Assembly: GCA_015060695.1 (NCBI GenBank) | Contig: SUYA01000004.1 | Coordinates: 1-64,000 of the forward strand | Source of the DNA: Mediterranea massiliensis | GTDB taxonomy: Bacteria; Bacteroidota; Bacteroidia; Bacteroidales; Bacteroidaceae | DNA length: 64,000 nt | Reading direction: 5' to 3' | Shown here: in pieces, positions 36,167 to 45,622 of the stretch | Numbering within the stretch: position 1 is the stretch's first letter | How the letters are laid out: each line of letters begins with the position of its first letter | Program-made: the position numbers and the translations under genes | The notes under the pieces: generated by a model | Database searches by the model: none | The model's input: only the letters and a program-made list of their open reading frames with translations | What the model was told of the DNA's origin: nothing

Positions 36167-37336
36167 TTAAAGAGGGAAGAAGTGATAATAACCTTCTACA
36201 TGGTTAAAGATGATGCGATACTTACCGGCTTCCACAGGAATGTTGGCACCACCATTGGTTCCCCAACCATAAGGGAATGCAGTTGCACCCCAGTTGGGCG
36301 ACCATCCGTCGTATAAGAACTTAGCAGTAGTGTTTCCGGCACTGGCATCCAAATCATAATACCATACATTGTTCTTAACACCCGCTACAGTAGTTACAGG
36401 ATTCATCTGTACATCAGTAGCCCAACCATTAAAGTCACCGGAGATGAACAAGTGGTCATATTCCTTCGGAGTTTCGGCCTCGGTAATGGTCAAGACATCA
36501 TTCTTAGTATCCAAATTAATAGTGTAGTATCCGCTTGTAGGAACATAGAAGTCGCTACCTTCTCCATCGGCATCCTTCTTGTAAGGATCTTGCCAATTAC
36601 CATCTCTGGCGCCCCATTGGTCGGCCCATTGTCCAGGAGTCTTCACAATCTTGAAGCCCTTATCGCTGGGGAAGTAGCCAGTGTAGGTCAACGGACCTTG
36701 GCCGGTTACGGCATCATATACGCCACCTTCCACCGGACAAAGCGGGAAGACGCTCTTACCCAGTTCGCTACCCCATGTTCCATCACCGATGCAACCACCA
36801 ATCAAGTACCACAATTCAGGATCGGCAGAAACCAATGCAACATAGTAAGGTTGCATTTTCAACTCAATGACATTAGAAAAACATTCGTAACCCGATGCCA
36901 AAGTGGCACGCAAACGTACATAAACTGTTACACCATCTTGAGGTACATCAGCTTCTTTTTCATAATGACCTAGCATCATGATGTTGCGGTTAACGGCAGT
37001 AATGTCCAAAGTATATTCGCAATTGGTTGTCGAACCATCGAGTTCAACAAATGTTGCATCGTTTGCTTCCACAGAAGTGGCCGGATTCCATTGACCGCTC
37101 AAAGACATTTGAGCATAATAATTAACCGGAGCTGTATAGCCATAATCCGGTTGTTGGCAAGTCAGCGTAATACTGTTTGTCTGCTCCAAATCATAAACAT
37201 TGCTGGCCAATGCAGGAGTGTTTAGCTGGAATGTAGTAGGCTGTTGAACGATAGGATTTGAATCGTTGTCGTCCTCGCAAGCCGTAAATGCCAGCAGGCC
37301 ACAAAGAGCCATTGATAATATTTTGATATTTTTCAT
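36167..37336 (-). CDS. SusE-like surface glycan-binding lipoprotein
   Basis: A 389-residue lipoprotein with lipobox Cys20 (FTAC) followed by EDDNDSN, an acidic surface-export signal. The N-terminal Ig-like domain (TTFQLNTPALASNVYDLEQT) is typical of the SusE family, and two carbohydrate-binding beta-sandwich modules begin near LWYLIGGCIGDGTWG (about 177) and LFISGDFNGWATDV (about 298), the second ending in GYYHFFPL. It lies 20 bp after susD copy 2 and 71 bp before the susF-like gene. It probably binds galactan; starch binding cannot be excluded from sequence alone. Confidence 0.87.
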   Translation of the reverse strand: MKNIKILSMALCGLLAFTACEDDNDSNPIVQQPTTFQLNTPALASNVYDLEQTNSITLTCQQPDYGYTAPVNYYAQMSLSGQWNPATSVEANDATFVELDGSTTNCEYTLDITAVNRNIMMLGHYEKEADVPQDGVTVYVRLRATLASGYECFSNVIELKMQPYYVALVSADPELWYLIGGCIGDGTWGSELGKSVFPLCPVEGGVYDAVTGQGPLTYTGYFPSDKGFKIVKTPGQWADQWGARDGNWQDPYKKDADGEGSDFYVPTSGYYTINLDTKNDVLTITEAETPKEYDHLFISGDFNGWATDVQMNPVTTVAGVKNNVWYYDLDASAGNTTAKFLYDGWSPNWGATAFPYGWGTNGGANIPVEAGKYRIIFNHVEGYYHFFPL

Positions 37337-37356
37337 ATTCTATATCGTTTAAACTA

Positions 37357-38973
37357 TTAATAACCTTCGTTTTGAATCAAGTTAGGGTTGTTACTCAAGT
37401 CATTTTCGGGGATGCCGAAGATAGACTTGGTACTACTGAATTGAGAACCCTCCATGGTTCCACCCATCCATTCCCACTTATAGTTGGCTTGTCCGGCAAA
37501 CTTACCATGACGAACCAAGTCGATACGACGACGGCCTTCGAACCAGAATTCGCGAGCCCATTCATCGCAGATGTCATCCAATGTGTATTGACTTTGAACC
37601 GGTGCATTGGCACGATTGCGCAATGCATCAATCTTTTCTTTGGCAGCACTGTTGGCACCATTTTGACGGGTAGAGGCTTCGGCATAAGTCAAGTAAGCTT
37701 CGGCAACGCGCATAAATGGGAGGTCGGTGTTTACAAAGTCGATAACTTGATTGGATGCACCGTCTGAACGGATATTACGGAATTTTACACAAGCAAAACC
37801 TGCATCGGCATCGGCTTCATCTTCAATGACGTGGCTGAAACCTTTGCCATAGAACAAAGCACGGTCGTCGTTGGCTGCTGCAGTCATTTCGGCAATGCTG
37901 TTGGTTTGCGGAGCATCGCTACTGAAGAAGATATTCAGCAAAGAGCCGCGTACACGGGTACATTTACCCCAGCTACAATTAGTGCCAGAAGGAATTTCAG
38001 CATCCATAGCTGCACTGAAGGTTGAGAGAATCAAGAAGTTCATACCACCATAACTCTTTGTTGCAACACCGTCGAACAAAGCCGGGAAGATGATTTCTTT
38101 TTCTGCACCGTTTTCATTATTGTCGGCTAAGAACAGCATTTGGTATGCTGAATACTTTTCACCAGTCTTAGGATTGGTAGCTCCGGTAGTATTCAACTTG
38201 TAGTAACCGTTATTGATTACTTTTTCTGCATAGCTTTGTGCATTTTGCCATTGGGGAGTACCGGTATATACTTCTGCATTCAGGTAAAGGCGAGACAGCA
38301 AGTTCCATGCAGCCACTTTGTCAACACGACCATAAGTGTTTTGACCGGGTTCAGCCATCAAATCGGCACATTCCTTCAATTCTTTTTCTATATAGTTGAA
38401 GTATTCACTGCGTGTGTAGCGGATAGGTGATTCGGTAGAAACAGTTTCGGTAAATGCTGCATTACCATACATATCCATGATATAGTAATAATTCAGTGCA
38501 CGGATAAAGCGTACTTCAGCACGTCTTAAGCTGGTTTCTGTAGTACCATCTTCGGCTACTTGATCCAAGTAGAAGTTGCACAAGGTAATAGTGAAATACA
38601 AGCGGTAATAAAGACCGTTTGAGAAAGCTGCACTAGCGCCATAAGTGTTGTGAAGCATTTCGGGAATACCGGTATCGGTTGTCCATACCCAGTGAGCTTC
38701 GTCTGTAGTCAACTCATTCAAGTTCCACATCATACGGAAGAAGTCAGAACGACCTTCGTCCATATCGGCAATGTCAGGATTTCCAGAAGGACCATTTTGA
38801 CCGGTCAATGCAAAACTGGCATAAATCTTACCGAAAAGAGCATCTGCATCCAGTTCCATGGTTTGTTGTGGGTTGATAGGATCTACATCCAAGTCGCCCA
38901 CACATGATGTCGTGTTCAGCGTTAATGCTATAGCAGCAATAGCTGTGATTGATTTTATATTGAATAATTTCAT
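37357..38973 (-). CDS. SusD-like glycan-binding lipoprotein, copy 2
   Basis: A 538-residue SusD/RagB protein with lipobox Cys24 (TTSC). It shares the order of motifs with copy 1, including YYRLYFTITLCNFYLDQ, AEVRFIRALNYYYIMDMYGNAAF and a RRRIDLVRHGKFAGQ block near the C-terminus. It starts 20 bp after the susC copy 2 stop codon, and susE follows. Homology across the whole length shows that the two SusCD pairs arose from one ancestor. Confidence 0.95.
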   Translation of the reverse strand: MKLFNIKSITAIAAIALTLNTTSCVGDLDVDPINPQQTMELDADALFGKIYASFALTGQNGPSGNPDIADMDEGRSDFFRMMWNLNELTTDEAHWVWTTDTGIPEMLHNTYGASAAFSNGLYYRLYFTITLCNFYLDQVAEDGTTETSLRRAEVRFIRALNYYYIMDMYGNAAFTETVSTESPIRYTRSEYFNYIEKELKECADLMAEPGQNTYGRVDKVAAWNLLSRLYLNAEVYTGTPQWQNAQSYAEKVINNGYYKLNTTGATNPKTGEKYSAYQMLFLADNNENGAEKEIIFPALFDGVATKSYGGMNFLILSTFSAAMDAEIPSGTNCSWGKCTRVRGSLLNIFFSSDAPQTNSIAEMTAAANDDRALFYGKGFSHVIEDEADADAGFACVKFRNIRSDGASNQVIDFVNTDLPFMRVAEAYLTYAEASTRQNGANSAAKEKIDALRNRANAPVQSQYTLDDICDEWAREFWFEGRRRIDLVRHGKFAGQANYKWEWMGGTMEGSQFSSTKSIFGIPENDLSNNPNLIQNEGY

Positions 38974-38993
38974 ATCAGTTTCGTTTTATATGA

Positions 38994-41900
38994 TTAGAAA
39001 TTGAGGCTTAGACCAAAGATGCCAACAAACGGACGTGGGTAGATGCTACCATCATATCCACCGTTGATTTCGGGGTCGATACCTTTATATTTAGTAATGG
39101 TGAATACATTCTGTGCAGTCAAGTATGCACGACCACTGATATCCTGTCCGAAAAGTTTTTCGAAGCTGTATCCCAATGTAATGTTATCACACTTCAAGAA
39201 CGAAGCATTTTGGATGTAGTAGTCAGACAAAGCATCCAAACTGGTTACGTCTTGCCAGTTCTTGGCCAGTACCATGTTGGGTACGTTGTGCCATGCTTTA
39301 CCTGAATATATACCGGTTGTTGACAAGTTAGAACGTCCACATTCTACTGCATTGTAAGCGTAGTTATTTAGACTGGCACGCAATGAGAAGCTGAAGTCCC
39401 AATTCTTGTAGAGTACTTTCGAAGTCAAGCCCATCAAAACGTCAGCATCAGCCTTCTTATAGAAGTAGCGGTCGTTGTCGTTGATAATACCGTTACCGTC
39501 GCGGTCAACAAATTCTCCTTGAATGGGTTGACCATTTTGGTCATAAACTTGTTGATAAGTGTAGAAGGCTGATACGGGTTCGCCTTCGGCCCATCCTTTG
39601 ATACCGTTAGAACCAGAGTCACCAACAGCAATACCACCATGACGAATGATGTAGCGTTCGCCCTTGCTTTCTATCAGTTCGTCAATTTCATTGGTGTTGT
39701 GAGTCAAATTAAAGCCCAATTCCCAACTTAAATCTCTTTGTTGGATAGCACGCCATGTCATGGCAAATTCAAAACCTTGATTGTGCAAAGAACCGATATT
39801 GCTAGTTACTTTGTTCTTAAAGTTGGTACCTGCTGCTACATATACATCATTGATAAGATCGGTAGTCTTACGATAGTAATAATCGAAGTTTGCAGTCAAA
39901 CGGTTATTCCAAAAGCCCAAGTCAATACCTGCATTATAGGTAGTTGTCTTTTCCCAAGTCAAGTTATTGTTGTAAGCATCTGGACGATAGGTAATGCCGC
40001 TTCCCATAATAGGATAGTAGGCTCCGGTGATATTCGGAGTATAAGAGGCAAAATAAGTGTAGTCACCGATACCTTCTTGTTGGCCGGTAATACCATATCC
40101 AGCACGAATCTTGAAGTCTGAAATTTCATTCACATCGCGCAAGAAGGCTTCTTCATTTACTTTCCATGCAAAAGCTGCAGAGGGGAACAACCCCCAACGG
40201 TTTTTCTTGGCAAAGCGTGAAGAACCGTCGTCACGCAAAGTGAAAGTAAACAAGTAGCGGTTCAACAATGAGTAGTTGGCACGTCCGAAGAATGATACCA
40301 AATAGTTTTCTGTGCGATATAAAGTCTTTCCTTTTTCCGAGGGATTGTAAAGTTCGCCCGGAGTTAATAGGTGAGTTTCTGGATAACTACCGGTATAATA
40401 ATAGTCGGTTTCCTTATGGAATTTCTGCCATTCGTAACCGGCCATAATATCAAAGTGGTGGTTGTCGTTGAAATCTTTGATGTATTGGGCATACATATTC
40501 AAAGAGAGGTTATAGGTGTCTTGTGTATTCCAACCTTTATTTCCATAATAATAATTGCCTTCATCGAAACGACTGTAGTTCTTGTCCGACTTACCAGAAG
40601 ATAAGTCGAAACCGGCATTTACATGTAGATGCAAGTCCTCTAATCCGTGAACAGTATAGTCAGCTTCTACATTACCCATAAATACATTGGATTTACCCAC
40701 ATCAGAGCGTTGATATAACATTGCTACGGGGTTGGCTGTAGCCAATGTGTTGATTACTTGTGTCCATTCAGGGTCGTCGCGATTGATGGCTTCAGACCAT
40801 TGCCAATATCCACCAAAGTTCTTTTCATAGAACTCGCTGTCTCCGTAAACGGGTTTGGTGGGGTCCATAGAAGTTGCTGCACCGATAGCACCAGTGTTGG
40901 CGTAATTGGTTTTTGAGTGCATGCCCTTTAAGTTAATGTTGTATTTCAAGTGGTCATCCATAAAGCTGGGTGACAAGTTCAAACTAGCAGTATAACGTTC
41001 AAAGCTTGAGGTTTTTAAAATACCTTGTTGATTGGTGTAGCCCAAAGACAAACGATATGGCATGTTTTTCAGACCTCCTGATATTGTTATGTTGTGGTCT
41101 GTGCTGACTGCTGTGCGGTAGATTTCCTTTTGCCAATCGGTATCAGCAAATACATGATTTCCATTTTTATCTGTATAACCCAATGTAGCATATTCAGCAC
41201 TTGCCAAGAATTCTGCATCGCTATATCCAAATGCATTTTGAACGAACTTGGTGTATTCGTCGGCATTTAACACATCGAGCTTATTGGTTACAGCACTGAC
41301 TGAAACATTTCCGTTATAAGAAATAGTCGGCTTGGTGTCACGACGTCCTTTTTTGGTAGTAATGATGATTACACCATTTGACGCACGGCTACCATAGATA
41401 GCTGTAGCAGAGGCATCTTTCAATACAGTGAAACTTTCGATGTCGGCAGGGTTTACTAAAGCCAAAGGATTAGACATACCTTGTACACCGTAGTTATCCA
41501 TAGCCAATCCATCGATTACAATCAAAGGATCATTGCTAGCATTCAATGAAGAACCACCACGGATGCGGATGGTTGAGCCACCGCCTGGTTCACCACCGTT
41601 GTTCACTACGTTCACACCAGCTATTTTACCTTGCATCATGTCTTGTGCGCTGGTTACCAAACCTTTATTCATTTCATCAGGTTTGATAGCTGTCACCGAA
41701 CCGGTCAAATCGTTTTTCTTGGCAACACCGTAACCGATGACTACTACTTCGTTCAACATTTCCGCATCTTCTTGTAAGGTTACTTTGATTTGAGGAGCAG
41801 CAGCTACTTCTTGTGGGGTATAACCGATGAAAGAAATAACCAATGTTGCACCTTGAGGAACCTCTAATGTGAAGTTACCATTAATGTCGGTGATTGTACC

Positions 41901-42071
41901 ATTCGTGGGATTTCCTTTCTCCACGACATTTGCACCTATCACTTCTAATCCCGTGGCATCGTCAACGAAACCTTTTACGGTAATGTTCTGTGCATAAGTG
42001 CCTACTGACAAGAATAACCCTAACATTAGGGTAAGAATCGTTTGAAAGATTCTAAAATGAACTTGCTTCAT
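38994..42071 (-). CDS. SusC-like TonB-dependent transporter, copy 2
   Basis: A 1025-residue transporter with a signal peptide ending near TYAQ, a carboxypeptidase-regulatory-like domain (VKGFVDDATGLEVIGANVVEK), a plug with GYGVAKKDNL and VLKDASATAIYGSRASNGVI, and a beta-barrel ending GLSLNF. It is the first gene of a susC-susD-susE-susF operon. A leader of about 110 bases and a LacI-type operator lie upstream. Codon use here looks like that of highly expressed Bacteroides genes, so copy 2 may be the main transporter. Confidence 0.95.
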   Translation of the reverse strand: MKQVHFRIFQTILTLMLGLFLSVGTYAQNITVKGFVDDATGLEVIGANVVEKGNPTNGTITDINGNFTLEVPQGATLVISFIGYTPQEVAAAPQIKVTLQEDAEMLNEVVVIGYGVAKKNDLTGSVTAIKPDEMNKGLVTSAQDMMQGKIAGVNVVNNGGEPGGGSTIRIRGGSSLNASNDPLIVIDGLAMDNYGVQGMSNPLALVNPADIESFTVLKDASATAIYGSRASNGVIIITTKKGRRDTKPTISYNGNVSVSAVTNKLDVLNADEYTKFVQNAFGYSDAEFLASAEYATLGYTDKNGNHVFADTDWQKEIYRTAVSTDHNITISGGLKNMPYRLSLGYTNQQGILKTSSFERYTASLNLSPSFMDDHLKYNINLKGMHSKTNYANTGAIGAATSMDPTKPVYGDSEFYEKNFGGYWQWSEAINRDDPEWTQVINTLATANPVAMLYQRSDVGKSNVFMGNVEADYTVHGLEDLHLHVNAGFDLSSGKSDKNYSRFDEGNYYYGNKGWNTQDTYNLSLNMYAQYIKDFNDNHHFDIMAGYEWQKFHKETDYYYTGSYPETHLLTPGELYNPSEKGKTLYRTENYLVSFFGRANYSLLNRYLFTFTLRDDGSSRFAKKNRWGLFPSAAFAWKVNEEAFLRDVNEISDFKIRAGYGITGQQEGIGDYTYFASYTPNITGAYYPIMGSGITYRPDAYNNNLTWEKTTTYNAGIDLGFWNNRLTANFDYYYRKTTDLINDVYVAAGTNFKNKVTSNIGSLHNQGFEFAMTWRAIQQRDLSWELGFNLTHNTNEIDELIESKGERYIIRHGGIAVGDSGSNGIKGWAEGEPVSAFYTYQQVYDQNGQPIQGEFVDRDGNGIINDNDRYFYKKADADVLMGLTSKVLYKNWDFSFSLRASLNNYAYNAVECGRSNLSTTGIYSGKAWHNVPNMVLAKNWQDVTSLDALSDYYIQNASFLKCDNITLGYSFEKLFGQDISGRAYLTAQNVFTITKYKGIDPEINGGYDGSIYPRPFVGIFGLSLNF

Positions 42072-42185
42072 GCATCTTAATTTTTAAGTTAACAATATGA
42101 ATTTATCTGTAATTTATTTCAATTGTAGTGAATATGTTTTTACATTAGTTGGCTCATTTTGTTATAGATACACGATGAGACGAAG

Positions 42186-42193
42186 CAAAAGTA
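42186..42193 (-). promoter_or_regulatory. -7 element of the susC copy 2 operon
   Basis: Minus-strand TACTTTTG (TAnnTTTG), 114 bp before the ATG. There is no -33 match, as expected for an activator-dependent promoter. The LacI-type operator centre is about 61 bp upstream of it. Confidence 0.5.
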
Positions 42194-42247
42194 GGAGTAT
42201 TGAAGCTAAAAATATAAAAGATAAATGAAAATATACAGATGTACTCC

Positions 42248-42261
42248 TGCAAACGATTGCA
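42248..42261. promoter_or_regulatory. LacI-type operator upstream of susC copy 2
   Basis: TGCAAACGATTGCA, which differs at one base from the perfect palindrome upstream of lacI. This links the galactan SusCDEF operon to the nearby LacI regulator. Confidence 0.7.
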
Positions 42262-42300
42262 AGGGAATAATAGTTAGATAGGTTTGTTCTTAATTATGGC

Positions 42301-42342
42301 AAAGAGCGGTATTTCTGCATCTTATTGGAAATACCGCTCTTT
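42301..42342. terminator. Hairpin after panE
   Basis: A perfect 15 bp stem (AAAGAGCGGTATTTC pairing with GAAATACCGCTCTTT) with a 12-base loop, 52 bp after the panE stop codon. The T tract on the minus strand is short. With the operator and -7 element, it is all I can see in the 322 bp gap 42072-42393. Confidence 0.65.
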
Positions 42343-42393
42343 GTGTTAGTGAGAATTATAAATGATATTGGCTGATATTCTTTCAAGCCATCA

Positions 42394-43314
42394 TCAGTCT
42401 ATTTTCTGTTGTCTTTCAGACAAAAACTTTAATTGTGCCTCTAACATTTCCAGGCAGGGCATCCTATACTCTACTTGGCGTGCTTTGTCAATAGCATTGG
42501 TGTAAAGATATTCAATTTCCATGGGGCGATGGAAATCATAGTCGAGTTTCATGGAAGGTGAATAGGGGGTCATGTCAAGTGTGTTCTGTATCATCTTGTC
42601 GGCAAAAGTAGAATCGATGTTTTTTACACCCAAGGCCTGTGCTGCACCAATAACTTCAAGCATCTGTCGATGGATGAGTTCTCTTGTGGATTGGTTGGAT
42701 AATAGTTCGTTGGTTTGTGCGTTCATTACTACAGTCATACCATTGAAAGGCATGTTCCACACAGCCTTTTTCCACCGAGCTTCATTGTAGTCTAAGAGGG
42801 TTGCTTGAACTCTTGCTTCGTTAAAGTCGTCTACCAAGATTTTAAGAATATTATCATTCTTGCAAGAATAGTTGCCTATGTTAATGCTGCCATAGCATTG
42901 ATGGTTTACACGCCCTGGTTCTGTTTTGGCCGAACAGATGAAGGCTAGTCCTGCAGCTAAGTAGAGATTGGGAAAATGTTTTTGTAACTCTGGTTCCGGT
43001 CCGATTCCATTTTGGATAAGTAGCACTAAGGTTTCTTTATGCAATATAGGTGGAAGCAACTCTGTCAGAAGGTGGTTTCGGGTAGTTTTCAAGGCTACGA
43101 TAACTACATCGGCTTTTGGCATATCGAGAGTTGAATTATATATATAAGGTGTATTGATGTGAAACGAACCATCGCATGAGTTCACTTGTAAGCCGTTTTC
43201 TTTTACGTATTCATAGTCGCTGTGCATCAAGAAATGTACTTCTTTACCTGCTTTTGCCAGTTTTGCACCGTAGAATCCTCCAACGGCTCCTGTTCCAATA
43301 ACTGCGTATCTCAT
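42394..43314 (-). CDS. panE: 2-dehydropantoate 2-reductase family protein
   Basis: A 306-residue NADP-dependent reductase. The Rossmann motif GTGAVGGFYGAKLAKAGKEV at 7-26, the LIQNGIG motif at about 98-104, and the helical C-terminal domain with KAVWNMPFNGMT at about 188-199 (catalytic Lys) are those of the ApbA/PanE family, which makes pantoate for coenzyme A. The family also contains enzymes acting on other 2-oxo acids, so the exact substrate is not certain. It follows the SMR gene by 21 bp in what looks like one operon. Confidence 0.86.
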   Translation of the reverse strand: MRYAVIGTGAVGGFYGAKLAKAGKEVHFLMHSDYEYVKENGLQVNSCDGSFHINTPYIYNSTLDMPKADVVIVALKTTRNHLLTELLPPILHKETLVLLIQNGIGPEPELQKHFPNLYLAAGLAFICSAKTEPGRVNHQCYGSINIGNYSCKNDNILKILVDDFNEARVQATLLDYNEARWKKAVWNMPFNGMTVVMNAQTNELLSNQSTRELIHRQMLEVIGAAQALGVKNIDSTFADKMIQNTLDMTPYSPSMKLDYDFHRPMEIEYLYTNAIDKARQVEYRMPCLEMLEAQLKFLSERQQKID

Positions 43315-43335
43315 ATTCTATTTATATTGTTTGTT

Positions 43336-43659
43336 TTACGATAATATTTTTAACCCCACGATGGAAGCGATGAGTGTTGTGGTAAAAAACAATCGCCAAA
43401 ATGTAGCCGGTTCGTGAAAGATGAAGATGCCAATTAATACAGTTCCTACGGCACCAATACCTGTCCATACGGGGTAGGCTATACCTAATGGAAGCGATTG
43501 TGTTACTTTTGCCAATAGACTCATGCTGAGAGCTGTAAAAGCCAGAAATCCACCCATCCATTCCCACCATTCCAAACCGCTTACCATTTTTGCTCTTCCC
43601 AAGCAGTAGGTAAATCCCACTTCGCAAAGGCCGGCAATAATTAGTAATATCCAATTCAT
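43336..43659 (-). CDS. SMR-family exporter, SugE/Gdx-like
   Basis: A 107-residue protein with four membrane helices. The conserved Glu13 lies in IAGLCEVGFTY, and LPLGIAYPVWTGIGAVGTV at about 58-76 matches the SugE/Gdx branch, known to export guanidinium, more than the EmrE branch. The ORF is open further upstream, but only the ATG at 43659 gives a normal SMR N-terminus (MNWILLIIAG). A -7 element precedes a leader of about 60 bases that I could not match to a guanidine riboswitch. It is followed by panE. Confidence 0.86.
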   Translation of the reverse strand: MNWILLIIAGLCEVGFTYCLGRAKMVSGLEWWEWMGGFLAFTALSMSLLAKVTQSLPLGIAYPVWTGIGAVGTVLIGIFIFHEPATFWRLFFTTTLIASIVGLKILS

Positions 43660-43725
43660 ATTATTTATCAATTTGCCTATCATGAGGGCTGCAGCACTAT
43701 GCCGGCGTCTCCTTCTAAGGCTCTG

Positions 43726-43733
43726 CAAAGTTA
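43726..43733 (-). promoter_or_regulatory. -7 element of the SMR-panE operon
   Basis: Minus-strand TAACTTTG (TAnnTTTG). It gives a leader of about 60 bases that contains GC-rich complementary stretches of unknown meaning. Confidence 0.55.
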
Positions 43734-43801
43734 CGTCAAGAATCTTTTCGAACCAAATCCGACTACTATTTGTTGAGTTATAAACCTAAATTATTGGCTT
43801 T

Positions 43802-44329
43802 ATGAAACAGATTATTTTCATTGTCTTTTTGGTGATGATAGCCTTGTGTGGAATGATTGCTTGTAAAAGTAGTGATGTAACTATCGACACAACGTCTGTT
43901 AAACATCTAGACTTAAAACGCTTTATGGGGCGTTGGTACGAGATAGCTCGTTATGATCATCGCTTTGAACGTGGAATGACACACGTCACCGCCGATTACT
44001 CTATGCTTCCTGATGGAAAGATTCGTGTAGTGAATCGTGGTATCAAGGATGAGAAGCCTAAAGAAGTGACCGGTACAGCCCGTCAACCCGACCCCATAAA
44101 CTATCCTGGTCGTTTGGAGGTCTCTTTTTTCCTTTGGTTTTACTCCGATTATTATGTATTTTTGGTGGACAAGAACTACCAGTATGCCATTATTGGTAGC
44201 AGTTCGGATGATTATCTATGGATATTGAGTCGAACGCCTCAGTTGTCTCCGGCCGTAATGGAAGTCTTGTTGCAAGACATTCGAAATAGAGGATACGACC
44301 TGCAACGCTTGGTTTATGTACAACAATAA
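43802..44329 (+). CDS. blc: Lipocalin family lipoprotein (Blc-like)
   Basis: A 175-residue lipoprotein with lipobox Cys21 (MIAC). The lipocalin GxW motif is at about 42-46 (MGRWYEIARYDHRFERGM), and the strand pattern includes DYSMLPDGKIRVVNRG and YQYAIIGSSSDDYLWILSRTP at residues about 125-145, which are strongly conserved in bacterial Blc proteins. Such proteins bind lipids or fatty acids in the envelope. Length fits. It is divergent from SMR-panE and 88 bp before the FprA gene. No clear promoter was found. Confidence 0.9.
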   Translation: MKQIIFIVFLVMIALCGMIACKSSDVTIDTTSVKHLDLKRFMGRWYEIARYDHRFERGMTHVTADYSMLPDGKIRVVNRGIKDEKPKEVTGTARQPDPINYPGRLEVSFFLWFYSDYYVFLVDKNYQYAIIGSSSDDYLWILSRTPQLSPAVMEVLLQDIRNRGYDLQRLVYVQQ

Positions 44330-44359
44330 GAATCTTTTTGGTTCCAAAGGATTATTTAA

Positions 44360-44391
44360 TTTGTTTCTACCCGTCTTTCGCATTATCTTTG
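44360..44391 (+). promoter_or_regulatory. Promoter of the FprA-type flavoprotein gene
   Basis: TTTG (44360-44363), 20 bp, TATCTTTG (44384-44391): a full Bacteroides consensus, 26 bp before the ATG. Confidence 0.75.
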
Positions 44392-44417
44392 CGGCCTGAA
44401 ACATAAATTATATAAAA

Positions 44418-45575
44418 ATGAAAGTAACAGACACAATCAGATACATCGGTGTTGATGATACCGATTTAGATCTTTTCGAGAGCCAGTATATCATTCCCAA
44501 CGGAATCTCTTATAATTCATATCTTATTGAAGATGAACGTATAGCCATCATGGATACCGTTGATTTGCGAAAAAGTGGAGAATGGTGGAAGAATCTGGAA
44601 AGTGCATTACAAGGACGTACTCCCGATTTTTTGGTGGTGCATCATATGGAACCAGATCATGCAGGAAACATTGCTGCGCTGATGTTGAAGTATCCCAACG
44701 TGAAGGTTGTGGCCTCGGCACGAGCCATTCAAATGATGCCTCTCTTTTTTGAACAAACAGTGTTTGATGGGAGAACCATTGCTGTTAAAGATGGTGATAC
44801 ACTCTCTTTAGGCAAGCATACTTTACAGTTCTTTATGGCTCCTATGGTACATTGGCCTGAAGTAATGGTTTCTTATGATCAACTTGATTGTGTAGTCTTT
44901 TCGGCAGATGGATTCGGTAAGTTCGGTGCTTTGAGTCATGACGAAGAGTGGGCCTGCGAGGCACGCCGCTATTATTTTAATATTTGCGGCAAGTATGGTG
45001 TACAAGTTCAGGCCCTGCTCAAGAAGTTGGCTACGCTTAATGTAGCTTGTATATGTCCCCTTCACGGCCCTATACTTAAAGATAATTTGGACTACTACAT
45101 TGGCCTTTACGATACTTGGAGCAAGTATGAAGTAGAAACCGAAGGTGTGTTTATTGCCTACGCTTCTATTCATGGAGGTACGGCCGAAGCCGCCCGTCAG
45201 ATGAAGGAGATTCTTTTGGCCAAAGGTGCTCCTAAGGTTTCTATTGCCGACCTTAGTCGTGACGATATGGCCGAGGCTGTGGAAGATGCATTCCGAATGG
45301 GTAAACTGATTGTGGCCGCTTCGTCTTACGATGCCAACGTCTTTCCACCCATGTATGACTTCTTGCACCATTTGCAATTGAAGAATTATCAGAAACGTCG
45401 AGTGGGCATCATCGAGAACGGCTCATGGGCACCGTGTGCAGGTCGTATCATGACAGAGATGTTGGAAAAAATGAAAGATGTTGAAATTGTCGGTCCATTG
45501 GTTACTATCCGTGCTCGTATGAAACAAGCTGACCTACCGGCTATGGAGACTTTGGCTGATGCCGTATTGGCATAA
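44418..45575 (+). CDS. FprA-family A-type flavoprotein (flavodiiron)
   Basis: A 385-residue flavodiiron protein. The N-terminal metallo-beta-lactamase-like domain has the diiron ligands HMEPDH at about 76-81 with further His in MVHWPEVM and CPLHGP; the flavodoxin domain starts near IAYASIHGGTAEAAR at about 245 and binds FMN. These proteins reduce oxygen or nitric oxide to protect anaerobes. Length is typical, without a rubredoxin tail. The gene is alone, with its own consensus promoter and a strong terminator after it. Confidence 0.94.
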   Translation: MKVTDTIRYIGVDDTDLDLFESQYIIPNGISYNSYLIEDERIAIMDTVDLRKSGEWWKNLESALQGRTPDFLVVHHMEPDHAGNIAALMLKYPNVKVVASARAIQMMPLFFEQTVFDGRTIAVKDGDTLSLGKHTLQFFMAPMVHWPEVMVSYDQLDCVVFSADGFGKFGALSHDEEWACEARRYYFNICGKYGVQVQALLKKLATLNVACICPLHGPILKDNLDYYIGLYDTWSKYEVETEGVFIAYASIHGGTAEAARQMKEILLAKGAPKVSIADLSRDDMAEAVEDAFRMGKLIVAASSYDANVFPPMYDFLHHLQLKNYQKRRVGIIENGSWAPCAGRIMTEMLEKMKDVEIVGPLVTIRARMKQADLPAMETLADAVLA

Positions 45576-45591
45576 ACGAATTTGTTAAGCT

Positions 45592-45615
45592 GAAAGGCGG
45601 GAATTCCCGCCTTTC
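45592..45615. terminator. Bidirectional terminator between fprA-like and acetyltransferase genes
   Basis: A perfect 24 bp palindrome of 12 bp arms (GAAAGGCGGGAA / TTCCCGCCTTTC), followed by a T-rich tract on the + strand (TATATTTTTAT). It lies between two convergent genes, 17 bp from the first stop codon. Confidence 0.85.
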
Positions 45616-45622
45616 TATATTT

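Noticed and set aside
43660..43725. Guanidine or fluoride riboswitch in the leader of the SMR gene
   Set aside because: The leader has some GC-rich pairing, but I could not match the conserved bases of the guanidine-I, -II, -III or fluoride classes.
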